From: Pseudalkalibacillus salsuginis
GTDB taxonomy: Bacteria > Bacillota > Bacilli > Bacillales > Fictibacillaceae
DNA length: 64,000 bases
Assembly: GCF_021646685.1 (NCBI RefSeq)
Contig: NZ_JAKJHW010000006.1
Span: 124,001-188,000, forward strand
Direction: 5' to 3'
The translations under genes were made by a program, and so were the position numbers. Numbering within the stretch: position 1 is the first letter of the stretch; each line of letters opens with the position of its first letter. Under the pieces are notes generated by a model that saw only the letters and a list, made by a program, of their open reading frames with translations, had not been told where the DNA came from and made no database searches. Shown here in pieces: positions 32,693 to 39,990 of this stretch.

Positions 32693-34024
32693 ATGGCGCA
32701 GCAAGAGCAATGGGCATCAAAACTAACATTTATTTTAGCAGCAGCTGGTTCTGCAATCGGGCTTGGCGCGATCTGGAAGTTTCCATATGTAGCCGGGAAC
32801 AGCGGTGGCGGGGCATTTTTTCTTATATTCCTGCTTTTTACATTACTAGTGGGTTTACCGTTATTATTAGCTGAATTCGTTATTGGACGAAGTACACAAA
32901 AAGAAGCCATTTCAGCCTATAGATCAATTGCTCCAGGATGGGAATTCATCGGCCGGATCGGAGTATTCAGTGCCTTTATCCTTTTATCCTTTTATAGTGT
33001 GATCGGAGGATGGATCCTTCTCTATTTCGGAGCAAGCATGACCGGTTATATTTCTGGCGTTGAGGATTATGAACAGTTCTTTGGAACGATCATATCCAAT
33101 CCATGGACTGCGGTAGGCTCTCAACTAGTCTTCATCCTGTTGACGATCCTCGTAGTTGCACGGGGAATTAAGGAAGGTATTGAAAAGGCAAGTAAATGGA
33201 TGATGCCTGCATTATTCATCCTGTTCTTGGTTTTGATCTTCCGTTCGTTGACATTGGACGGAGCGATGGAAGGGGTTAGATTCTTTCTTGAGCCGGACTT
33301 CAGTAAATTAACATCTGAAGGGGTTCTATTCGCATTAGGCCAGTCGTTCTTCTCTCTTAGTCTCGGTATTTCCGTTATGGTTACCTACAGCTCTTATTTA
33401 TCAAAAACAGAAAGCTTGACCAAATCGGCTGGTTCAATCGTGGTGATGAACATCTTCATAACGATCCTTTCAGGGTTGGCGATTTTCCCAGCAGTCTTCT
33501 CTTTAGGCTTTGAGCCGACGGCAGGTCCGGGGTTGTTGTTTATCGTACTACCTTCAGTCTTTGCACAAATGCCGGCAGGAACGTTCTTCTTCATTATATT
33601 CTTGGCTTTGTTCCTGTTCGCAACATTGACATCGGCGTTCTCGATGCTTGAGATCATCGTCGCTTCGGTAGCGAAAGATTCCCGTCAGCGCCGTTCCAAG
33701 GCAGCTTGGTGGATCGGGATCGCGATTTTTGTTGTAGGTGTCCCATCTGCCTTGTCATACGGCATTTTAGGCAATATCACATTCTTTGACAAAATCATTT
33801 TTGATGTGATGGATTACTTGGTAAGTAACATCATGCTTCCATTAGGTGCCTTGATGATATCGATCTTTGTCCCTTGGAAAATGAAACGGGAAGTGCTTGT
33901 TGCAGAATTGACCGATGGCAGTAACGTTGGAAAACGGCTATTGGCGTTGTGGCTGCTGATTTTAAAATACTTTGTCCCACTCGTCATCATCATCGTTTTC
34001 CTGGATGTGCTAGAAGTCATATGA
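32693..34024 (+). CDS. Sodium-dependent amino acid symporter, NSS (SNF) family
   Basis: 443 residues, 11 hydrophobic segments like the bacterial transporters MhsT, TnaT and LeuT. The N-terminal unwound helix [36 protein letters not shown] is the family signature with Na+-binding residues. MhsT of Bacillus halodurans transports hydrophobic and aromatic amino acids; such a substrate would fit the phenylalanine genes downstream (inference). ATG32693 with GGAGG is the start; an upstream in-frame ATT/ATG extension to 32660 is not conserved. Confidence 0.92.
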   Translation: MAQQEQWASKLTFILAAAGSAIGLGAIWKFPYVAGNSGGGAFFLIFLLFTLLVGLPLLLAEFVIGRSTQKEAISAYRSIAPGWEFIGRIGVFSAFILLSFYSVIGGWILLYFGASMTGYISGVEDYEQFFGTIISNPWTAVGSQLVFILLTILVVARGIKEGIEKASKWMMPALFILFLVLIFRSLTLDGAMEGVRFFLEPDFSKLTSEGVLFALGQSFFSLSLGISVMVTYSSYLSKTESLTKSAGSIVVMNIFITILSGLAIFPAVFSLGFEPTAGPGLLFIVLPSVFAQMPAGTFFFIIFLALFLFATLTSAFSMLEIIVASVAKDSRQRRSKAAWWIGIAIFVVGVPSALSYGILGNITFFDKIIFDVMDYLVSNIMLPLGALMISIFVPWKMKREVLVAELTDGSNVGKRLLALWLLILKYFVPLVIIIVFLDVLEVI

Positions 34025-34036
34025 ATTTAGAGGGAG

Positions 34037-34066
34037 AAGAGCAGCTTTTGCAGCTGCTCTTTTTTC
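34037..34066 (+). terminator. Terminator after the NSS symporter
   Basis: AAGAGCAGCT (34037-34046) pairs perfectly with AGCTGCTCTT (34052-34061), 5-nt loop, then T4-5. Confidence 0.9.
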
Positions 34067-34098
34067 CGTTGTACAAGCCTCCGTCTCGCCTATTTTAA

Positions 34099-34198
34099 GA
34101 TAATCCTGGAGTTGTCGGGGTAATTTTCAAGTTGTCGGGATAATCTTGGAGTTGTTGAGATAATTTTCGAGTTGTCGAGATATTTTCAAAGTTGTAGC
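34099..34198. repeat. Tandem array, exact 20-nt period, five units
   Basis: Units GATAATCYTGGAGTTGTCGG-like start at 34099, 34119, 34139, 34159 and 34179. The second half (AGTTGTCGG/AGTTGTTGA) is best kept. It follows the terminator of the symporter gene and codes for nothing obvious. Units are in direct contact, without spacers, so it is not a CRISPR array. Confidence 0.85.
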
Positions 34199-34343
34199 CT
34201 TACACTCCACTTTTGTTGAGATAAAGTTGATGAGGTCATTTTATAAGAGTCTGTCATGGTTTAAAATTCAAAAAAGGTGGAATTTTATAGCACAATGAGG
34301 CACGGACAACCTAGAATGTAACCATTGAAAGGGGAAACACCCC

Positions 34344-34717
34344 ATGATGAAAGAAAAAGTCGCTGAGCATCAAGAGGTGTCGGCAAAGTGATCGATGCCG
34401 CAGAGCACAAAATTAGTGATCATCGGCTGTTCGGAACAATCATCATGATTTCTTCTGTGTTGTACGGATGTGATACCAAACGGATCAGCGAAATGCTACA
34501 TCGGTTCAGTCGCCTTAGAGATCCAGGAAGTTAACCCTGGAACGGACTTTGCAGCATCAAGGCGAAGAGCATAAAGAGGATTGGTTGAAGGTGGATGATA
34601 TTGCAGAAGCAGCTTCCGCACCAAACATATCGTCATTAATGAAATCACCCTCCACTCAGAAATATCCAATACATTAAGAAAAAAAACAAAAAAGCAAAGA
34701 TGAAGATGACTCGGTAG
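34344..34717 (+). pseudogene. Short-chain dehydrogenase/reductase pseudogene
   Basis: In three frames, broken by stops and frameshifts, pieces of one SDR protein appear in the right order: MMKEKVA at the start, ASRGVGKVIDAA (decayed nucleotide-binding motif), GTIIMISSVLYGCDTKRISEML (central ISS and YxxxK region with a large deletion), SVALEIQEVNPG (the usual VxxxxPG segment), KVDDIAEAA, and HIVINEITLHSEIS (typical SDR C-terminus). About 370 bp remain of a normal 740. It cannot make an enzyme. Related intact SDRs of this class are often YdfG-like. Confidence 0.7.
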
Positions 34718-34896
34718 GTATCGCAATTCACAAATTGACGTTCCCGTTAGTGAATTCGGCATACGATTCCGGTCCCCTTTTTTATGAATGGGATATGACG
34801 ATACACTAGTGTTAGAACTGATACTTTAAAGCGTTAAAACCCTGATGTTATAGGAAAAAATGAAGGTTCATGTAACAATGGTCCACGGACATTTCA
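34718..34896. other. Gap after the pseudogene
   Basis: A+T-rich spacer with no gene, terminator or repeat that I can support; it leads into the promoter at 34897. Confidence 0.4.
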
Positions 34897-34948
34897 TTGC
34901 TTTTTATTAAACAAAATGATATTATATCGTTAAATAAACGTCATATTC
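34897..34948 (+). promoter_or_regulatory. Promoter and operator upstream of the thioesterase/phenylalanine dehydrogenase genes
   Basis: TTGCTT (34897-34902) and TATTAT (34920-34925) are 17 nt apart. The following ATATCGTTAAATAAACGTCATATTC is nearly identical to the paaA operator at 17211-17238 and lies in the same place relative to the -10 box. Its inner inverted repeat CGTT-AAATA-AACG is intact; the outer arms are less symmetric than at paaA. Confidence 0.75.
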
Positions 34949-35073
34949 AGTATGGATAATACTGACCAATTATAAGAAAAAAGAACTCGATTTTTTATAG
35001 GGACTAATGATGGTTCTGTTATATGCCATTCCCCTATACGATGAAATGGGAAGGGTTAAGGAGGCGGAAATTA

Positions 35074-35469
35074 ATGAAGCCAGGTATGCAAGTTGGCCAA
35101 CAGGCTACCATTACTGCAACAGTGACACCTGACATGTATGCACAGTTTGAGGGGAATCTCGTACATCCTGCTTATTCGACAGTTTCAATGGTCTATCATA
35201 TGGAATGGGCAGCACGGCAAATTATCTTACCTTACCTTGAAGAACATGAGGAAGGGATCGGCGGAGGAGTTTCAGCAAAACATTTAAATCCTACACCTGC
35301 TGGAAGTGAAATAACGGTAACGGCTACGCTTAAGGAGATCATAGGAAAGGCAGTCATCTGTGATCTTGAAGTCCGGAATGATAAAGAAAAAATAGGTGAA
35401 GGCGAAGTCACCCAATATATACTACCGAAAGAGATAATCAAGAAAAAGATCGAGTCGATGAAGGCTTAA
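35074..35469 (+). CDS. FlK-like hotdog-fold thioesterase
   Basis: About 131 residues. Hotdog protein of the fluoroacetyl-CoA thioesterase (FlK)-like family: MKPGMQVGQQATITATVTPDMYAQFEG, VHPAYSTVSMVYHMEWAARQII with the Thr-rich loop and Glu, and GGGVSAKHLNPTPAGSEITVTATL with the catalytic-type His. It probably hydrolyses an acyl-CoA in the cytoplasm; given its operator shared with paaA, phenylacetyl-CoA or a dead-end CoA ester is a reasonable substrate, in the role PaaI has elsewhere. ATG35074 is chosen because AAGGAGGCGG stands seven nt before it; the longer frame from 35023 has no RBS. Confidence 0.85.
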   Translation: MKPGMQVGQQATITATVTPDMYAQFEGNLVHPAYSTVSMVYHMEWAARQIILPYLEEHEEGIGGGVSAKHLNPTPAGSEITVTATLKEIIGKAVICDLEVRNDKEKIGEGEVTQYILPKEIIKKKIESMKA

Positions 35470-35484
35470 TTTTTTGGATTCAAA

Positions 35485-35498
35485 TGAAAGCGTTTACC
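35485..35498 (+). promoter_or_regulatory. cre-like box before the phenylalanine dehydrogenase gene
   Basis: TGAAAGCGTTTACC matches TGWAANCGNTNWCA at 13 of 14 positions, the joint best match in the window. It lies 35 nt before ATG35533. As an internal site in the thioesterase-dehydrogenase interval it could act as a CcpA roadblock or control a separate promoter. Confidence 0.65.
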
Positions 35499-35532
35499 TG
35501 TAATTAGATTAATAGAATTGGGGGATTACATC

Positions 35533-36633
35533 ATGTTTGAACGCATCAATGGACATGAACAAGTTTTGTTTTGCAATGATCCTGATACAGGCTTGAAAGC
35601 GATCATAGCCATACATAATACGACACTGGGACCAGCACTTGGCGGTTGTCGTATGAGACCATACAAATCTACGGATGAAGCGATCGAAGATGTCCTTCGG
35701 CTTTCCAAAGGCATGACTTACAAATGTGCCGCTGCGGATGTCGACTTTGGCGGAGGGAAGGCGGTCATCATCGGTGATCCGCTAAAAGACCGTTCACCAG
35801 AATTATTCCGTGCTTTCGGCCAATTCGTCGAGTCTTTAAGCGGCCGTTTCTACACAGGGACGGATATGGGTACGACACCGGATGATTTCGTCCATGCTTT
35901 AAAAGAAACCAATTGCATCGTCGGTGTTCCTGAGGAATATGGCGGAAGTGGAGATTCATCGATTCCGACTGCAGAAGGTGTACTTTATGGTTTAAAGGCG
36001 ACGAACAATGTTCTTTATGGTTCTGAAGATTTAAGTGGAAAGACTTATTCGATCCAAGGGTTAGGGAAGGTCGGTTATAAGGTGGCTGAGAAGCTTCTTG
36101 AAGATGGTGCTGATCTTTACGTGACAGATATAAATCAATACGCAATCCAAAGGATCATAGAACAGTCCGAGGGTCTGAAAGGGAATGTCAAAGTTATCGA
36201 TGGGGAAGAGATCTACAGTGTTCCAGCGGATGTTTTCGTTCCTTGCGCGCTCGGCGGGGTCATCAATGATGAAACGATTGAACAGCTAAAGGTGAAGGCT
36301 GTTGTCGGATCAGCGAACAACCAGCTTTTAAGAGATGAACATGGCAAGTTCCTGCAGGAAAAAGGGATACTATATGCGCCGGATTACATCGTGAACGCTG
36401 GTGGACTCATCCAGGTATCTGATGAGCTGTACAGTCCGAACAAAGCACGTGTACTTGCAAAAACGAAAGCGATTTATGAAACGTTGATGGAGATCTATCA
36501 AAAATCGGAAGAACAATCAATCTCGACAGCAGAGTCTGCAAATCAATTTTGCAATGAACGCTTGGCGAAACGAATGAAGCGTAATAGCTTCTTCAGCCAT
36601 AAAAAACGTCAAAAGTGGAACGTACGTAACTAA
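35533..36633 (+). CDS. pdh: Phenylalanine dehydrogenase
   Basis: 366 residues. Member of the Glu/Leu/Phe/Val dehydrogenase family: catalytic region [20 protein letters not shown], Rossmann motif [14 protein letters not shown], and [16 protein letters not shown]. Two features point to phenylalanine rather than leucine: the pocket segment reads TGTDMGTT (leucine dehydrogenases have TAEDVGTT), and the C-terminus is the RNSFF...KWN tail I recall from Bacillus phenylalanine dehydrogenases. It oxidatively deaminates phenylalanine to phenylpyruvate with NAD+. GGGGGAT stands eight nt before ATG35533. It is followed after 11 nt by a 2-oxoacid dehydrogenase operon, in place of the leucine dehydrogenase found in bkd operons. 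Confidence 0.87.
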   Translation: MFERINGHEQVLFCNDPDTGLKAIIAIHNTTLGPALGGCRMRPYKSTDEAIEDVLRLSKGMTYKCAAADVDFGGGKAVIIGDPLKDRSPELFRAFGQFVESLSGRFYTGTDMGTTPDDFVHALKETNCIVGVPEEYGGSGDSSIPTAEGVLYGLKATNNVLYGSEDLSGKTYSIQGLGKVGYKVAEKLLEDGADLYVTDINQYAIQRIIEQSEGLKGNVKVIDGEEIYSVPADVFVPCALGGVINDETIEQLKVKAVVGSANNQLLRDEHGKFLQEKGILYAPDYIVNAGGLIQVSDELYSPNKARVLAKTKAIYETLMEIYQKSEEQSISTAESANQFCNERLAKRMKRNSFFSHKKRQKWNVRN

Positions 36634-36644
36634 GGAGGGGTCTT

Positions 36645-37712
36645 ATGGAAGCACAATTTCCAATGAAACAGATCTTGAATGAAGATGGTGTCGTAGTCAA
36701 CTCTGAGTTTGAAAATGAGATGACCGAATCATTGACGAAAGAACTTTATATCAAAATGTTAAGAGCTCGGATGTTTGACCGTAAAGGCGTGAACTTACAG
36801 CGTCAAGGACGGATCGGTACGTATGTTCCATTTGAAGGGCAAGAAGCTGCACAGGTAGGTAGCTCCCTTGTTCTTAAGGAAGGTGACTGGATGTTCCCGA
36901 CATACCGGGATCATGCGGCCACATTGACGTATGGGCACTCTGCCCGCAACTTGTTTTTATATTGGAAAGGTTACCCGATAGGTTGTGTCCCTCCGGAAGG
37001 GAAGAACATTTTCCCTCCAGCGGTTCCAATCGCATCGCAGTTGTTACATGCGACAGGGACAGCATGGGCTGAAAAGATGAAAGGTACTGACCGTTGTTCG
37101 ATCGTCTATTTTGGAGACGGTGCAACATCAGAAGGCGATTTCCACGAGGGGCTTAATTTTGCGAGCGTATTCAATGCGCCTGTCATTTTTTTCAATCAAA
37201 ACAACGGATTCGCAATCTCGGTGCCGATGGAAAAGCAGATGAAGACGAAAACGATCGCACAGAAAGCGGTAGCTTATGATATTCCTGGTGTCCGTATAGA
37301 TGGAAACGATATTTTCGTCGTGTATTTTGAAACAAAGAAAGCGATGGAGCATGCTCGCAGCGGAAACGGCCCGACATTGATCGAAGCTGTCACCTATCGA
37401 TACGGTGCCCATACGACAGCTGACGATCCAAGCAAGTACCGTGACCAGAAAGAAGCGAAACGACGCCGAGAAACGACGGATCCGCTTTTACGCCTTGAAC
37501 GTTATATGGCGAACCAGGGGTACTTCGATGAAGCTTGGAAAACCCAGGTCGAAGAGGAGATCACCAAGGAAATCGAGCAGGCTGTAGAAGATATGGAAGC
37601 ATTCGGTCCCGCTGAAATCACGGATATGTTTACTCATGTTTTCCATACACCAACATGGTCTATACAGGAACAGTTCGATTCATTCCAGTCCCGTATGAAG
37701 GAGGAAGTATAA
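36645..37712 (+). CDS. 2-oxoacid dehydrogenase complex E1 component, alpha subunit
   Basis: 355 residues, of the PdhA/BkdAA type. The thiamine diphosphate motif starts at GDGATSEGDFHEGLNFASVF and ends in NN (NQNN), about residues 156-185. GTYVPFEGQEAAQVG near the N-terminus and RYGAHTTADDPSKYRD with the phosphorylation-loop-like region are typical. With E1-beta it decarboxylates a 2-oxoacid. Being directly behind phenylalanine dehydrogenase, phenylpyruvate is the favoured substrate; branched-chain oxoacids or pyruvate cannot be excluded. RBS AAGGAGGGG. Confidence 0.9.
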   Translation: MEAQFPMKQILNEDGVVVNSEFENEMTESLTKELYIKMLRARMFDRKGVNLQRQGRIGTYVPFEGQEAAQVGSSLVLKEGDWMFPTYRDHAATLTYGHSARNLFLYWKGYPIGCVPPEGKNIFPPAVPIASQLLHATGTAWAEKMKGTDRCSIVYFGDGATSEGDFHEGLNFASVFNAPVIFFNQNNGFAISVPMEKQMKTKTIAQKAVAYDIPGVRIDGNDIFVVYFETKKAMEHARSGNGPTLIEAVTYRYGAHTTADDPSKYRDQKEAKRRRETTDPLLRLERYMANQGYFDEAWKTQVEEEITKEIEQAVEDMEAFGPAEITDMFTHVFHTPTWSIQEQFDSFQSRMKEEV

Positions 37713-38711
37713 ATGAGTACAGCGGTTAGAATCCAGAAACTGACGATGGTCCAAGCGATCACTGATGCAATGGCGACAATGATGCGTGAACATGACGATG
37801 TACTCGTTTTAGGAGAGGATGTCGGTAAGAACGGTGGGGTATTCCGTGCAACCGACGGCCTCCAGGCTGAATTCGGTGAACAACGTGTCATCGATACACC
37901 ATTAGCTGAATCAGGAATCATCGGAACATCAATCGGATTGGCGATGAACGGTTTCCGCCCGATTGCAGAAATGCAGTTTCTAGGGTTCATTTATCCTGCC
38001 TTCAACCAGATCATGACGCATGCTTCCCGTATTCGTTCACGGACGCTCGGGCATTTTACTGTACCGATGGTCATTCGTGCTCCTTTTGGAGCTGGAGTAC
38101 GCGCTCCGGAAATCCACTCTGACAGTGTTGAAGCCCTTTTTACACATATGCCTGGCATCAAGGTTGTCGTACCATCCAATGCTTATGATGCTAAAGGACT
38201 CTTGATTGCAAGCATCGAGGACCCTGATCCAGTGTTGTTCCTCGAGCCGATGCGATGCTACCGTTCACACAAGCTTGAGGTCCCTGAAGAAAAATATAAG
38301 GTCGAAATCGGAAAAGGAGCCCGTCTTCAAGAAGGAGAAGACATCTCCTTGATTGCATGGGGTGCGATGATGGATGTCGTAAAGAAAGCTGCTAAGGAAA
38401 TAGAAGAAGCGGAAGGGATCACGTGTGACGTGCTGGACTTGCTTACGCTATACCCGCTTGATCGTAATCTGATTACGGAATCTGTCCAAAAGACAGGCCG
38501 TGCTGTCATCGTACATGAAGCCCCTGGAACAGGCGGAGTAGGGAACGATGTCGTTTCATTGATCAATGATACATCCTTCTTGCATTTGCGTGCACCGATC
38601 AAACGTGTGACCGGCCATGATACCCCTGTTCCGATGTTTGCCATCGAAGATCATTATCTGCCTGATGCTGAACGTGTCAAGCAAGCTATTACCGATACAG
38701 TACGCTTCTAA
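37713..38711 (+). CDS. 2-oxoacid dehydrogenase complex E1 component, beta subunit
   Basis: 332 residues. Transketolase-like beta subunit: MVQAITDAMATMMREHDDVLVLGEDVGKNGGVFRAT, DTPLAESGIIGTSIGLAMNGFRPIAEMQF and APFGAGVRAPEIHSDSVEALF are family signatures. Starts at the base after the E1-alpha stop, with GAAGGAGGAAG inside the preceding gene, so translation is coupled. Forms the alpha2beta2 E1 enzyme with the preceding product. Confidence 0.93.
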   Translation: MSTAVRIQKLTMVQAITDAMATMMREHDDVLVLGEDVGKNGGVFRATDGLQAEFGEQRVIDTPLAESGIIGTSIGLAMNGFRPIAEMQFLGFIYPAFNQIMTHASRIRSRTLGHFTVPMVIRAPFGAGVRAPEIHSDSVEALFTHMPGIKVVVPSNAYDAKGLLIASIEDPDPVLFLEPMRCYRSHKLEVPEEKYKVEIGKGARLQEGEDISLIAWGAMMDVVKKAAKEIEEAEGITCDVLDLLTLYPLDRNLITESVQKTGRAVIVHEAPGTGGVGNDVVSLINDTSFLHLRAPIKRVTGHDTPVPMFAIEDHYLPDAERVKQAITDTVRF

Positions 38712-38726
38712 GATAGGAGGAAGAAA

Positions 38727-39989
38727 ATGATTGAAGTAAAGCTCCACGACATCGGTGAAGGAATGACAGAAGGGGAGATCACCCATTTTCATGTCTCTCC
38801 TGGAGACGTAGTCAAAATCGATCAGCCACTTGTTGAGGTACAGACGGATAAGGTGACGGCTGAACTCCCATCCCCGGTTGCTGGTACTGTCAAAGAGATC
38901 AAAGCTTCTGAAGGTGAAGTGGTGACAGTCGGTACGACAATCATCCTAATTGAAAAAGAAGGCAGTATCCCTTCACAGGATAAACAGCCAAAAGAGCCAG
39001 TCCAGTTAAAAATCGAAACCCCATCTACAGGTCAAACTGGACTTGCAACGAATACTATCCAGTCGATGACCCGCTTGACGAGACGGGTACTTGCTGCTCC
39101 ACATACGCGGAAGATCGCTCGTGAAAACAATATCGATATCGAGCAGGTCAACGGTTCTGGACCAGGCGGCCGTGTCACCGAAGAAGATATCTATCAATTT
39201 CTCAATGGCGGCCAACAACCTGGGATTCTTCAAGAAAAGGCCGATACACGAGAGGATGTAGCTGCTGCCAAACCCGCTGCGGAGGCAAAAGAAATCCCTT
39301 TCAAGGGCCGTCGGAAGCAGATTGCCCAAAAGATGACACAATCACGTTATACGATTCCACATGTGTCACATTTTGATGAAGTCGACCTTACGAATCTATT
39401 AGAATTGAAAAAATCCTTAAAGGCAGCTGATCCAGATGGCTCAGAAGGCATGAATGTTTCACTGGCAGCCTTTTTCGTAAAAGCACTACAGCTTGCACTT
39501 CGGGATTATCCGATCTTCAATGCGAAACTCGATGAAGAGAATGAAGTGATCCGTCTTGAAGGTGAAGTGAATATGGGGATCGCAACAGATGCTGATGACG
39601 GATTAATCGTCCCTGTAGTGAAGAACGTCGAACAGAAATCCATCTCCACGATCAACAGGGAAATGAAAGAGCTCATCCATAAAGCGAAAACGAATAAATT
39701 GAAGCCTTCGGAAATGAAAGGCGGTACATTCACGATCAGCAATGTTGGTCCTTTAGGAAGCACTGGTGCGACGCCGATCATCAACCACCCTGAAGTCGGT
39801 TTGATGGCCTTCCATAAGACCAAGAAAATGCCAGTTGTCATCAATGATGAAATCGTTATCCGTTCAATCATGAACGTGTCGATGACATTTGACCATCGAG
39901 TAGCGGACGGTGCTACCGCAGTCGCATTTACGAATCGCTTTATGCACTATATTGAAAACCCTGCAGCAATGACATTGGAGCTGATATAA
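38727..39989 (+). CDS. Dihydrolipoamide acyltransferase (E2) of the 2-oxoacid dehydrogenase complex
   Basis: 420 residues. One N-terminal lipoyl domain with the modified Lys in VQTDKVTAEL (about residue 43), a peripheral subunit-binding domain (LAAPHTRKIARENNIDIEQVNGSGPGGRVTEEDI, about 113-150), and a C-terminal acyltransferase domain with catalytic His in SMTFDHRVADGA near residue 393. A single lipoyl domain is usual for branched-chain-type E2. It would transfer the phenylacetyl group to CoA if E1 uses phenylpyruvate. RBS AGGAGG. The lipoate ligase at 13878 is a possible source of its cofactor. Confidence 0.93.
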   Translation: MIEVKLHDIGEGMTEGEITHFHVSPGDVVKIDQPLVEVQTDKVTAELPSPVAGTVKEIKASEGEVVTVGTTIILIEKEGSIPSQDKQPKEPVQLKIETPSTGQTGLATNTIQSMTRLTRRVLAAPHTRKIARENNIDIEQVNGSGPGGRVTEEDIYQFLNGGQQPGILQEKADTREDVAAAKPAAEAKEIPFKGRRKQIAQKMTQSRYTIPHVSHFDEVDLTNLLELKKSLKAADPDGSEGMNVSLAAFFVKALQLALRDYPIFNAKLDEENEVIRLEGEVNMGIATDADDGLIVPVVKNVEQKSISTINREMKELIHKAKTNKLKPSEMKGGTFTISNVGPLGSTGATPIINHPEVGLMAFHKTKKMPVVINDEIVIRSIMNVSMTFDHRVADGATAVAFTNRFMHYIENPAAMTLELI

Positions 39990-39990
39990 C

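Noticed and set aside
34099-34198. CRISPR array
   Set aside because: Units of 20 nt abut directly with no spacers and are diverged; no cas genes are in the window. The same holds for the arrays at 12059, 13760 and 59086.
35533-36633. Leucine dehydrogenase (bcd)
   Set aside because: Operon layout resembles bkd, but the TGTDMG pocket segment and the C-terminal RNSFF...KWN tail fit phenylalanine dehydrogenases better.
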